Shown in pieces: positions 40,473-50,955 of a stretch of DNA of 64,000 bases. The stretch's first letter is position 1, and each line of letters opens with the position of its first letter. Under the pieces are notes generated by a model. The model had not been told where the DNA came from, ran no database searches, and saw nothing but the letters and a program-made list of their open reading frames with translations. A program made the position numbers and the translations under genes. The DNA comes from Candidatus Loosdrechtia aerotolerans (lineage in GTDB: Bacteria; Planctomycetota; Brocadiia; Brocadiales; Brocadiaceae). Where the stretch lies: assembly GCA_021646405.1 (NCBI GenBank), contig SOER01000011.1:1-64000 (forward strand), given 5' to 3'.

Positions 40473-40808
40473 ATCCTGAATTATTGTCAAAAATATAGGA
40501 AATATTTTTTATCCTGGAAACAAAACCTTCCTTTTGAACTGTGTTGTTTATAGTATTTTTATCTTGCATAGCAAAGATTATTATAAATGCTATAAGAACG
40601 CAAAACCTACCAAGCTACCTAAAATTAAAATCACCTCAATAAAACAAACCATAAAAACTAATATGGCAAAATATATAAATCAAGAAAAATAATACAATTA
40701 TGTATGATCGAGAAGTAAATTTTAGTTGAATTTTTTACGTATATATGTTAAATTACAATTTTTAAAGTTATCAAAACTATCTTTTTGATACAGAAATAGA
40801 GAGTTGTT
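40473..40808. other. Intergenic region, AT-rich
   Basis: About 335 very AT-rich bases with no coding frame of note. A weak promoter-like pair, TTGAAT (40726-40731) and TTAAAT (40748-40753), could serve the downstream gene. No hairpin terminator follows the small ferritin-like gene. Confidence 0.5.
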
Positions 40809-40826
40809 GTGGAGGTTAATGAAAAG

Positions 40827-42200
40827 ATGATTAAAGCAGTGGAGGATATTGACTTTGATACGCTATTGGATCCGGAAGCAATATCAAGGGACACTATTAT
40901 TTATATAAGAGAACAGGTTTATAATTCAAGAGAAAACAGGGAAAAATTAGAAAAAAAGATTGAGGACCTCCGTCTTAATATGAAAAAAGAGTATGATAGT
41001 TCTAAGGCGAAGGATTTGATACTTCTTTTAGGAATATGCGAATGGATTATTGGAAACATAAAAGAAGCTTCAGAAATCTTGAAGGAGGTAAAATCCAGGA
41101 AAACAGGATCATATTATCTGGGAAAATGTTATCAGGAGATGGGCGATTACAGTCAATCTCTGGAGTGGTTTGAGAAAGCACAAAAAACAGATACTGAAGA
41201 GTTCGATATTATCATTGATATTGCTGAGACCAAAAGGATGGCGGGAGATATTGAAGGTGCATTGGATATTATCAAAAGACTTTTGCCGTCACATGGGGAT
41301 AGTGCCGAATTGTACTATCAATGGGGGCACTGCTTAGACGACCTGGGAGAATATCAGGAAGCTCATAGTAAGTATGAGCAAGCACTTCAGCTTGATCCAA
41401 ATCATGCAGGGGCTATCTTCCGTACAGCATTTAATTACGATATGGATGGTGAAGATGAAAAGGCTATTGAATATTATGAGAGATGTACTGAACTGAAACC
41501 TACTTACAAAAATGCATTCATAAATTTAGGGATATTGTATGAAGATAAAGGTGCATTTGAAGATGCAGTGTATTGTTTTGAATCGGTTCTAGATGCGGAA
41601 CCAACGAATGAGAGGGCATTGCTTTTCTTAAAGGATGCCAAGTCTTCAGCAGGTATGTATTTTGATGAGGAGATTTCAAAGAAACAAGGGAAAGAAAACG
41701 AGGTATTGAATATTCCTATTTCAGATTTTGAACTTTCAGTAAGAAGTAAAAACTGTCTGGAAAAAATGAATATTCATACATTAAGAGATCTTACCAGAAT
41801 TACTGAGGCCGACCTGCTTTCTTTCAAGAATTTTGGAGAAACATCTCTGAATGAAATTAAATCAATCTTGGTTCAGAAAGGATTACGTTTAGGGCAGGCA
41901 CTTGAGAATGATGAAGCAGAGTTGTTTAGCATAGAAAATAAAGAAGAAAGGGAAAATCCTGCTGAAGCTATTTCAGACATTGGGCTTTCTGCTCGCTGTA
42001 GAAATGCACTTTGGAAGATCGGCGTTGAAGAGGTTGATGATCTCCTGGAAAAAACGGAGATCGAGTTAAGCCAGAATGGTATTAAACAGAATTATATAGA
42101 TGAGATAAAGGATAGCCTTTCTAAGTTTGGTTTAAGCTTAAGATCGGGTGAAAATATTAATGTTGAGGCAGATTTGGAAGAGAGTTCAACCGCCGAATAG
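40827..42200 (+). CDS. TPR protein with two RNA polymerase alpha-CTD modules
   Basis: 457 residues from ATG 40827, chosen because GGAGG lies 11 bases upstream; GTG 40809 would add six. About six TPR units span residues 55-270. Then comes a near-canonical alpha-CTD (about 296-357): ELSVRSKNCLEKMNI keeps the DNA-contacting Arg (R306) and Asn (N309), and NFGETSLNEIK keeps the helix-hairpin-helix Gly. A second, diverged copy (about 380-440, LSARCRNALWKIG, R390 and N393) follows. It lacks any polymerase assembly domain. I recall such TPR-alphaCTD fusions from planctomycetes. It may bind UP-element-like DNA or activators and tie TPR partners to transcription. Confidence 0.85.
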   Translation: MIKAVEDIDFDTLLDPEAISRDTIIYIREQVYNSRENREKLEKKIEDLRLNMKKEYDSSKAKDLILLLGICEWIIGNIKEASEILKEVKSRKTGSYYLGKCYQEMGDYSQSLEWFEKAQKTDTEEFDIIIDIAETKRMAGDIEGALDIIKRLLPSHGDSAELYYQWGHCLDDLGEYQEAHSKYEQALQLDPNHAGAIFRTAFNYDMDGEDEKAIEYYERCTELKPTYKNAFINLGILYEDKGAFEDAVYCFESVLDAEPTNERALLFLKDAKSSAGMYFDEEISKKQGKENEVLNIPISDFELSVRSKNCLEKMNIHTLRDLTRITEADLLSFKNFGETSLNEIKSILVQKGLRLGQALENDEAELFSIENKEERENPAEAISDIGLSARCRNALWKIGVEEVDDLLEKTEIELSQNGIKQNYIDEIKDSLSKFGLSLRSGENINVEADLEESSTAE

Positions 42201-42260
42201 TATATTAAAGCAAAATTTTGAATACCACGATAATCTCAATGAGCGGAGCGACATATATAC

Positions 42261-42851
42261 ATGTTGGATTATATCCGAGGGCAAGTAATCACCAAGTCGC
42301 CTGCTCATCTGGTCTTAGAAGTATCAGGTATCGGTTATCGGCTACACATCCCACTATCTACCTTCGAGAAGATCCCTGACCAGGGTGAAATTGCCATTTT
42401 TACTCATGTATCCGTTAGGGAAGATCAGATAAAGATATTTGGGTTTGCAACAGGAGAAGAGAGGAACTTGTTCCAATTATTGCTATCAGTAAACGGTATA
42501 GGTCCTAACACAGCAATTACAATACTTTCTGGTAGTACGGTAGATATTATTCGCAATTCTATATTATCTGGGGATGCCAAAGCTTTAGAAAGGGTTAAAG
42601 GGGTAGGGAAAAAAACAGCCGAGCGAATCATTCTGGAATTAAAAGGAGTCATGAAAGAGATTACAAAATGTCTGCCATGTGATACGGATATTCAACAAAG
42701 GACGCTTATCTCTGATGCCGTTATGGCACTGATCTCTCTGGGGTATGGGAGACCAATAGCCGAAAAAGCGGTAAGTGAGGCTGTAAAAAAAATGCAAACT
42801 CCTGATGATATTGAAGCACTGGTGCGAGAAGCACTAAAGTACAAAATTTAA
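42261..42851 (+). CDS. ruvA: Holliday junction branch migration protein RuvA
   Basis: 196 residues with the three RuvA domains. The N-terminal OB fold contains MLDYIRGQVI and HVSVREDQIKIFGF. The two helix-hairpin-helix motifs are LLSVNGIGPNTAITIL and LERVKGVGKKTAERIILELK. The C-terminal three-helix domain (DAVMALISLGYGRPIAEKAV) contacts RuvB. It clamps four-way junctions as a tetramer. ruvB follows after 39 bases; ruvC is not adjacent. Confidence 0.95.
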   Translation: MLDYIRGQVITKSPAHLVLEVSGIGYRLHIPLSTFEKIPDQGEIAIFTHVSVREDQIKIFGFATGEERNLFQLLLSVNGIGPNTAITILSGSTVDIIRNSILSGDAKALERVKGVGKKTAERIILELKGVMKEITKCLPCDTDIQQRTLISDAVMALISLGYGRPIAEKAVSEAVKKMQTPDDIEALVREALKYKI

Positions 42852-42890
42852 AACTTCGTATTATTTTAAGCATAGTGGTATAATTTAAGT

Positions 42891-43916
42891 ATGTCAAAAG
42901 AAGATATTTTGTCCTCTGCAACAATTGGTGAAGATAAAAATTTAGATATTACATTAAGACCTAAATGGCTTAATGATTTTATTGGGCAGGATCGTATAAA
43001 AGAGAATTTACGTATTTGTATCGAAGCTGCAAAAAAGAGAGGAGACTCTTTAGATCACGTCCTATTTTCCGGCCCGCCAGGTTTAGGAAAAACTACACTA
43101 TCTCAAATTATCTCGAATGAAATTAATACATCAATTACCACTACCTCGGGTCCTATTCTGGATAAGCCTATGGACCTTGCAGGTGTTTTAACGAATTTAC
43201 AACAAGGGGACATCCTGTTTATTGATGAAATACACAGGCTTAGTCCTGTGGTTGAGGAGTACTTATATTCGGCAATGGAAGATTTTTCCATAGATATTAT
43301 TATTGATCAGGGGCCGAAAGCGAGATCGGTCAAGATTAATTTGCCGAGATTTACACTTGTTGGATCAACGACAAGGGAAGGGCTGCTTACCGCCCCGCTT
43401 CGTTCACGTTTTGGCGTACTGGAGAAACTTGAATTCTACTCCTGGACTGATCTTTATAGGATTGTATGTAATTCTGCCCGCACTCTTTCTATTCAGATTG
43501 ACGAGAAGGGGGCTGAAGTTATAGCAAAACGGTCCCGCGGTACGCCGAGAATAGCGAACAGATTTTTGAGGCGCATTCGGGACGTTGCACAGGTCCGCGG
43601 AAATGACGTCATTAATGAAGAAGTGGCTCTGATGGGGTTAGAAATGCTTGGGGTAGATGAGAATGGTTTGAGCGATATGGACCGTAAGATTTTAGAGACG
43701 GTTATTCGTTATAATGGAGGTCCTGTTGGTCTGAAAACTATTGCAGTCTCGGTGAGTGAAGAAGAGGATACAATAGAAGAGGTTTATGAATCATTCTTAA
43801 TTCAAAAAGGATATTTAGATAGAACACCCCGGGGAAGGGTTGTGACAAAATTGGCTTATGAACATTTAGGGTACCAACACCATACAGAAACAGGATCTCA
43901 GAAAACCATGTTTTAA
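42891..43916 (+). CDS. ruvB: Holliday junction DNA helicase RuvB
   Basis: 341 residues. It shows LRPKWLNDFIGQDRIKENL, Walker A GPPGLGKTTLSQII, Walker B ILFIDEIHRLSP, the sensor region GSTTREGLLTAPLRSRFG and the winged-helix end RTPRGRVVTKLAYEHLG. It is the AAA+ motor that drives branch migration with RuvA. QueH follows after only 14 bases, so the recombination pair and the queuosine genes probably share a message. Confidence 0.96.
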   Translation: MSKEDILSSATIGEDKNLDITLRPKWLNDFIGQDRIKENLRICIEAAKKRGDSLDHVLFSGPPGLGKTTLSQIISNEINTSITTTSGPILDKPMDLAGVLTNLQQGDILFIDEIHRLSPVVEEYLYSAMEDFSIDIIIDQGPKARSVKINLPRFTLVGSTTREGLLTAPLRSRFGVLEKLEFYSWTDLYRIVCNSARTLSIQIDEKGAEVIAKRSRGTPRIANRFLRRIRDVAQVRGNDVINEEVALMGLEMLGVDENGLSDMDRKILETVIRYNGGPVGLKTIAVSVSEEEDTIEEVYESFLIQKGYLDRTPRGRVVTKLAYEHLGYQHHTETGSQKTMF

Positions 43917-43930
43917 GGCCGTTTTTATCT

Positions 43931-44494
43931 ATGAATTTGCTACTTCATATTTGTTGTGCATGCTGTTTATGTGCACCATTAAATGGATTGAGGAAGGAAG
44001 GGTTCCTTGTTACGGGACTTTTTTATAATCCAAATATACATCCACTCCTTGAGTTTAGAAAAAGAATAAAAGCATTACGGGTATTTCAGGAGAGCGATCC
44101 AATTTCAGTGATTTACCATGAAGAGTATGGTGTCCGGGAGTATTTGAGGAACGTTAATTATGAGGCAAATAACCGGTGTTCTGATTGCTATGCGATGCGT
44201 TTAAAATTCACCGCACTCTATGCAAAAAAAAATGGATTTGATGCTTTTACGTCTACGATGCTCTTTAGCACATATCAAGACCATGAACAATTGAAAACAA
44301 TTTCTGAGAATGTATCAAAGGAATACGAGATAGGATTTGTTTATCGTGATTATCGTCATCTTTCAGAGTGCAGCCATGAAATGGCCAAAAAGAAGATGAT
44401 TTACCGGCAGGGGTATTGTGGTTGTATTTTTAGTGAGTACGAGAGGTATAAGGATACTACACGAGAGCTATATAAGGGCAGCGTCAAACGTTAA
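43931..44494 (+). CDS. queH: Epoxyqueuosine reductase QueH
   Basis: 187 residues with the Cys-rich DUF208/QueH pattern: LLLHICCACCLCAPL at the start, ANNRCSDCYAMRL in the middle, FTSTMLFSTYQDHEQLK and a C-terminal YRQGYCGCIFSE. QueH is the non-homologous, cobalamin-independent replacement for QueG in the last step of queuosine synthesis, reducing epoxyqueuosine in tRNA and using Fe-S chemistry. Tgt, an earlier enzyme of the pathway, is two genes downstream, which supports the call. Confidence 0.92.
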   Translation: MNLLLHICCACCLCAPLNGLRKEGFLVTGLFYNPNIHPLLEFRKRIKALRVFQESDPISVIYHEEYGVREYLRNVNYEANNRCSDCYAMRLKFTALYAKKNGFDAFTSTMLFSTYQDHEQLKTISENVSKEYEIGFVYRDYRHLSECSHEMAKKKMIYRQGYCGCIFSEYERYKDTTRELYKGSVKR

Positions 44495-44518
44495 GGTAGA
44501 TAAAAAAATCTAAAGGAT

Positions 44519-45706
44519 ATGTTGAGGGTATTCTTCTTAATGATAACTGCACTAATGACATTTTTATCATCGGGAGTGCCTCTTTCGTGCCAAAGAGGTA
44601 TTCCTGAAGTTCAAGATGGAGTTTATAATTATAAAGACCTGTTGGAGGCAGAACCCTCTATAAGGATACTTATTGCAAAGGATACCCGATATGCTCACTT
44701 AGCGATTCACGGTTATTATCAAATTAGGGATGATCGTAATACGATAGTAGACGAAGGACCTGGGTTACAAAAATCTATGATATCGGTAAAGGATGATTGT
44801 ATTACTGTTGGGAATAGACACTATAAAAATACTGAAATACGGATTTCCAGCTCGCAGCATGGAGATATTGAGGTAAATGATGTACGATACCCTGGTGAAA
44901 TCAGGATATTACGACAGCCGAATAATAAATTCCTGGTAATTGAAGAGGTTGGCCTTGAAAATTATCTTGTGAGTGTTGTAGGGAATGAGATGCCCCATAG
45001 CTGGAATGAAGAGGCCTTGCGTGCTCAAGCAATAACAGCGAGAACATACGCAATGTACAAGAGGAAAGTAAAAGAGGATAACATTTACCATTTAGATATG
45101 CTGGATCTTGCATACCGGGGAATAACCGGGAAGACTTCAAGAATTAGCAGGATTGTACAAGAGACCAGAGGTATAGTTATGGCATATAATTGGAATCTCT
45201 TTCCCGCTTATTTTCACAGTACATGCGGAGGTCATACAGAAGATTGTTATTACGTATTTGGGGAAGATAGTATTCCTCCATTAAAAGGTGTTGTGTGTAA
45301 TTATTGTGAGGACTCGAAATATTTTAATTGGAGCGTGGATATCGATAAATCAGAAATTGAAAAGAAGCTAAAGGACGCAAATATGTATGTCCCGGATATT
45401 CATATGATAAATGGCGTAGATCCCGGAGAGGGCATCCATTGCTCAAAAGTTGAAATAGTTTCCAGTTCTGGAAGCAGAGAAATGCATGCAAATAGCTTTC
45501 GATTGTTGATAGGCCCTTATTATCTCTATAGTACGGCGTTTTATTCGAGGGATAACGGGAAAAGTATAACCTTTTCAGGAAAAGGCTTAGGGCATGGGGT
45601 AGGGCTTTGTCAATATGGTGCTCAAGGAATGGCTAAAAACAGTTTTACGTGCATATCTATTTTGAAATATTATTATCCACAAGTAGAATTGATCCGGGTG
45701 TATTAA
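44519..45706 (+). CDS. Exported SpoIID/LytB-domain protein
   Basis: 395 residues with a signal peptide (VFFLMITALMTFLSSGVPLS). The SpoIID domain runs from VEEVGLENYLVSVVGNEMP-like sequence (LENYLVSVVGNEMPHSW) through LRAQAITARTYAMYK and STCGGHTED to GKGLGHGVGLCQYGAQGMA near the C-terminus. SpoIID is a lytic transglycosylase acting on stem-peptide-free glycan; many non-sporulating bacteria have family members with cell-wall or division roles. The ATG is very close to its AGGA, so the true start could be TTG 44522 or ATG 44540. It is wedged between two queuosine genes. Confidence 0.87.
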   Translation: MLRVFFLMITALMTFLSSGVPLSCQRGIPEVQDGVYNYKDLLEAEPSIRILIAKDTRYAHLAIHGYYQIRDDRNTIVDEGPGLQKSMISVKDDCITVGNRHYKNTEIRISSSQHGDIEVNDVRYPGEIRILRQPNNKFLVIEEVGLENYLVSVVGNEMPHSWNEEALRAQAITARTYAMYKRKVKEDNIYHLDMLDLAYRGITGKTSRISRIVQETRGIVMAYNWNLFPAYFHSTCGGHTEDCYYVFGEDSIPPLKGVVCNYCEDSKYFNWSVDIDKSEIEKKLKDANMYVPDIHMINGVDPGEGIHCSKVEIVSSSGSREMHANSFRLLIGPYYLYSTAFYSRDNGKSITFSGKGLGHGVGLCQYGAQGMAKNSFTCISILKYYYPQVELIRVY

Positions 45707-46831
<1,125 letters not shown>

Positions 46832-46872
46832 CGGTATATTAATTTCTGGTTATATTTTCGGGGAGGGATGCT

Positions 46873-47223
46873 ATGTTTTTTTTATTAGAGGCGGCCGGAA
46901 AGCAATCACCTGGTGGTATGTTATCACTACTGCTTCCGTTTATCCTTATGTTTGTTGTGATGTACTTTTTAATTTTGCGACCACAAAAAAAGAGAGAGAG
47001 AGAACGTAAGGAGTTATTAAGCAGGATTAAAAAGAATGACCGGGTAGTAACGGTTGGAGGAGTTCACGGGGTTATTACATCAGTCAGGGAAAATGAGGTC
47101 ATACTTCGTATAGATGATTCTAAAGATGTGCGGATCAAGGTAGACAGAAGTTCAATCGGTACGGTATTGGAAGTTTCACATAATACTGAAGAACCTAAGG
47201 AAATTGCAAAGGAAAGTAAATAA
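46873..47223 (+). CDS. yajC: Preprotein translocase accessory protein YajC
   Basis: 116 residues: one membrane helix (LLPFILMFVVMYFLILRPQKKR) followed by the SH3-like domain (RIKKNDRVVTVGGVHGVITSV). YajC associates with SecDF in the Sec holotranslocon. The gene has a GGGAGGG site and precedes secDF by about 100 bases. Confidence 0.93.
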   Translation: MFFLLEAAGKQSPGGMLSLLLPFILMFVVMYFLILRPQKKRERERKELLSRIKKNDRVVTVGGVHGVITSVRENEVILRIDDSKDVRIKVDRSSIGTVLEVSHNTEEPKEIAKESK

Positions 47224-47325
47224 TCAGAATTATTCTTATGCATTATTATAGTATATTTATGATGTACATTTATATTAGTAATTTTTTCATAACTAACGGT
47301 AAGGGAGCCCATTGAGGAGGAACAA

Positions 47326-50300
47326 ATGACGAAAAGTTTGAGGTGGAGAATACCTCTGATTGCGGTAGTTGTTGCTATCGCCATAATGATTTTATATCCA
47401 CCATCGGAAAAGATCTTAAAGAGAGAACAAGTGAAAGAGATCGATGGCAGGGTAGTAGATAGAACTACGTTAGAAAAATCGTGGGCGCGGTTTTTTGTAA
47501 CAGATCCTGTTGTCCGAGAGACGGTCGTAAAAGAAGAAGTGGATGGTGATGGTAAAACAATACGCAATAAAATCGTTGAACAGATATCGAAAGGTAAGAT
47601 AAAACTTGGCTTAGATCTCAAAGGTGGCTCCGAGTTGCTCTATAAAGTAAGGGTGGACGAAGAAGAGCGTCCAGGTATTACCAATGAGATTATCGAGGTA
47701 TTGAAAAAGAGAATCGATCCGCAGGGGGTCATGGAGTATAGGATCCAGGAGCAGGGTAGCCGCCGAATACTTATTCAGGTTCCTGGCGCAACGAAAACTG
47801 AGATTGAAAATTTAAAGAATCGAATTACACGGCTTGGTAAACTTGAGTTTCGGCTGGCTGCTAGTCCGGACAGCCCTGAATACAGAGATGCGTTAGAAGG
47901 AAAACAGGTTCCCGGTTACTATAAACACTGGATACGGAAGAGGAAGGGTGAAGAGGGTGATACTGGTAAATGGTTTCTTATTCGCAATAAGATAGCGATT
48001 TCCGGGGAACATCTTTCCCGGATCTATGCCGACCGTAAAGGGGTTGAACCTGTTGTCGGCTTTGAATTTGATGCTATTGGTAAATCGAAATTCGGACAAA
48101 TTACGGAGCGTAACATTGGTAAACCGTTAGCAATTATTTTAGATGGTATCCTTTATTCAGCGCCGGTAATACGTGATCGTATTCCAGGAGCCGGAATTAT
48201 TGAAGGGAATTTTACCCAGGATGAGGTGAATGAGCTCATTGCCATAATGCGGGCGGGAAGTCTGCCTGCAGACCTGGAGTTGGAAATGGAAACCATGGTA
48301 GGACCGAGCCTGGGAAGGGATGCAATTAATAGAGGATTGATAGCAGGTATTATAGGAGGTTCGTTTGCCCTTCTCTTTATTGGGACCTATTATTTAGGAG
48401 TAGGGTGGGTTGCTAACTTTGCAAATCTACTCAACGTATTTCTGGTAGTTGTTATTATGGTGCTTCTCAAGGCTACCCTGACACTTCCGGGTATAGCCGG
48501 TCTTGTACTTATCCTCGGTATGGGAATCGACTCCAATGTGCTCATTTTTGAGAGGATCCGTGAAGAAAGGTCGAAAGGAAAGCCTATTCGTGCCGCTGTT
48601 AAAGCCGGGTATGAAAGGGCTTTTTCTGCAATTTTCGATTCCAATGTTACTACATTCATTACTGGAATAATTCTTGCTGCTATTGGTACCGGTCCGGTAA
48701 AAGGTTTTGCCTGGACCTTAATCCTCGGTATGATCATCAATTTATTTACCGCGATTTTTGTAACGCGGGTACTCTACGATCTGTTCATGGATTTAAGTTG
48801 GTTAAAAAACTTTTCTATGTTCAAGCTTATCGGTATTCCTCGTGTTAAATTCATTGATTATCGGTTTATTATGGCAGCCGTCTCCGGCATTTGTATTATT
48901 ACTGGGATGACGATGTTTGCTCTCCGGGGAAGTAAAAAGTATGATATTGACTTTACCGGTGGAACCCTGGTTCATTTACATCTTGACAATCCGAAGCAAC
49001 CCGGGTTTGTAAGGAACGCGCTTGCCGAGGCTAATTATGAAGAAGCGGAAGTGCAGAGTTTTTGGGCGGAAGAAAATTTAACTCAGTTTATATTAGCGTC
49101 TGATGAATTTGGAATTCGAATAAAAGAATTGAACGATGAAAAAATAAAAGAAAAATTGACAGAAGACATAAAACAGGCTTTAGACAATACAGGTTTGTTT
49201 GCAGGAATTGACTTTATTGAACCTACGGTTTTTAACCTCAAAGTACAAAAACCAATAGAAGAGAAATCTATTCGGGACATGTTCAAACAAGCAGGGTACA
49301 GCGAGGAAGATATCCTGGCACTTATACCTGCCGGCCAGCCTGCAAAAAAATATTCAATGGACATCAGGGGGCCGGATGATGCAAAAAAACATTCACAAAT
49401 TGTTAATGCCGCCGTAGATGGGTTAAAAAACAAGCTCATCTTCCGTACCGTTCATATAACGGTTTCAGATATTACTGAAATGATGTCAACTCAAGATGTA
49501 GGAATGGTATCTCCAAAGCCTTTCATGGATGTAGAATTGAATGAACCCGTAGAGCCAGATCTTCTTAATTATGAGTTAAGCAGAATGGGGTTCCGAGATA
49601 TTACGGTAAAAAGGCAATCGCAGGACTCCGAGAAGACACGTTCAAGGAGTTTAAGAATTGAGGGGTCAAGATCGGTTTTGCAGGATATAAAACAAGCAAT
49701 GAATGAGCAAATTTCCTTACCCAGTATTTCTATTGAAGAAGATACCATTTATCTGGAGTTAAAAGAGGGTATTGGGAAGGAGGATTTTATGGCAATAATT
49801 GCTGGTATTAAACCTGTAAGGAATGTAGTAAAAAATATTTATACACTTGATGCTCCTTCAGAAATATTTGCTGTTCAAATACAGCCTTTGAATGCTGCAA
49901 AAGTACAGGAGAAGATACGAGAGGATATTATTCATAAATTTAGGGATAACTTATATAAGGAGAGAATAGAAGTTTCGTTCGAACCCCTGAAGGATGTTTC
50001 TGAAGGTGCTGAATTAGCAAGTACTACCATCCAAACAACTCCTTCAAAGGTAGAAACAGGCCGGGAGAAAGAAGCGGATCAGGTATTGGTTCGTATGATG
50101 CTATCAAAACCCTTAAAGAAAGAAGCTATTGAGGGTGCATTGGCCTCTGCTGGCTATCCCGGTATTCTTGAAACGGGTTTAGAAGAAGGCCGGGAATATC
50201 AGACGGTTAATCTCGTTCTCGGTACACAAAATGTAGAAACGGTTGAGGAAACGCTACAGAAGGCATTTGAGATACCTCAGCCACTGAAGAGAATTGTAAG

Positions 50301-50901
50301 TATTGGTTCTACCGTTGCGAACGAGATGAAGGGTCGTGCGATACTTGCGGTAATTTTTTCTTGTATTGCTACAATATTTTATGTCTGGTTCCGTTTCGGA
50401 GACTTTAGGTTTGGTTCATCGGCAATTATTACCGTTATTCACGATATCGTGATTACCTTGGGAGCTGTTGCTGTGGCAGATTATCTGTTCGGCAATATGA
50501 AGATTGATAGTGCTATGGTAGCCGCATTTCTTACAGTAATAGGGTATTCTTTAAACGATACCATTGTTATATTCGATAGGATCAGGGAGAATATGGGTGG
50601 GAGAGGTAAGATGCTTACACCTCAGTTGGTTAATGACAGTATTAACCAAACACTGAGCCGTACCCTTTTGACAGGTGTTACAACTATAGGCGTACTATGT
50701 GCCCTGTTTTTCTTTGGTGGGCCTGAAGTCCATGGATTTGCGTTTGTAATGCTCGTTGGTCTTATAGTAGGTACTTATTCTACAATCTTTATTGCATGTC
50801 CCATGCTCCTTAAATGGAGAGGACTTTCTGTAGGAAATAAATCATTACCTTCGCAGAGTCACTCTGTAAAAGGAAGGGAAGCACTCATAAAAACTAGATA
50901 A
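47326..50901 (+). CDS. secDF: SecD-SecF fusion with enlarged periplasmic region
   Basis: 1191 residues. The SecD half has LGLDLKGGSELLYKV, the P1 domain (IEVLKKRIDPQGV) and six membrane helices with GLVLILGMGIDSNVLIFERI. The SecF half starts near residue 510 and shows YDIDFTGGTLVHLHL and SLNDTIVIFDRIREN. Between SecF helix 1 and helix 2 (about residues 535-1000) there are about 470 residues, against roughly 100 in ordinary SecF, with several repeated alpha/beta-like stretches. SecDF uses the proton gradient to pull exported proteins out of SecYEG. The start has a strong GAGGAGG. The large lumenal part must serve something lineage-specific. Confidence 0.92.
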   Translation: MTKSLRWRIPLIAVVVAIAIMILYPPSEKILKREQVKEIDGRVVDRTTLEKSWARFFVTDPVVRETVVKEEVDGDGKTIRNKIVEQISKGKIKLGLDLKGGSELLYKVRVDEEERPGITNEIIEVLKKRIDPQGVMEYRIQEQGSRRILIQVPGATKTEIENLKNRITRLGKLEFRLAASPDSPEYRDALEGKQVPGYYKHWIRKRKGEEGDTGKWFLIRNKIAISGEHLSRIYADRKGVEPVVGFEFDAIGKSKFGQITERNIGKPLAIILDGILYSAPVIRDRIPGAGIIEGNFTQDEVNELIAIMRAGSLPADLELEMETMVGPSLGRDAINRGLIAGIIGGSFALLFIGTYYLGVGWVANFANLLNVFLVVVIMVLLKATLTLPGIAGLVLILGMGIDSNVLIFERIREERSKGKPIRAAVKAGYERAFSAIFDSNVTTFITGIILAAIGTGPVKGFAWTLILGMIINLFTAIFVTRVLYDLFMDLSWLKNFSMFKLIGIPRVKFIDYRFIMAAVSGICIITGMTMFALRGSKKYDIDFTGGTLVHLHLDNPKQPGFVRNALAEANYEEAEVQSFWAEENLTQFILASDEFGIRIKELNDEKIKEKLTEDIKQALDNTGLFAGIDFIEPTVFNLKVQKPIEEKSIRDMFKQAGYSEEDILALIPAGQPAKKYSMDIRGPDDAKKHSQIVNAAVDGLKNKLIFRTVHITVSDITEMMSTQDVGMVSPKPFMDVELNEPVEPDLLNYELSRMGFRDITVKRQSQDSEKTRSRSLRIEGSRSVLQDIKQAMNEQISLPSISIEEDTIYLELKEGIGKEDFMAIIAGIKPVRNVVKNIYTLDAPSEIFAVQIQPLNAAKVQEKIREDIIHKFRDNLYKERIEVSFEPLKDVSEGAELASTTIQTTPSKVETGREKEADQVLVRMMLSKPLKKEAIEGALASAGYPGILETGLEEGREYQTVNLVLGTQNVETVEETLQKAFEIPQPLKRIVSIGSTVANEMKGRAILAVIFSCIATIFYVWFRFGDFRFGSSAIITVIHDIVITLGAVAVADYLFGNMKIDSAMVAAFLTVIGYSLNDTIVIFDRIRENMGGRGKMLTPQLVNDSINQTLSRTLLTGVTTIGVLCALFFFGGPEVHGFAFVMLVGLIVGTYSTIFIACPMLLKWRGLSVGNKSLPSQSHSVKGREALIKTR

Positions 50902-50955
50902 AGCAATTTATTTTATCGTCATCATTCCTATAAACCTTTGAAAGGAATAAAAACG

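Noticed and set aside
44519-45706. SpoIID as evidence for sporulation
   Set aside because: SpoIID-domain proteins are common in non-spore-formers and no other sporulation gene is present; RicT is likewise widespread.
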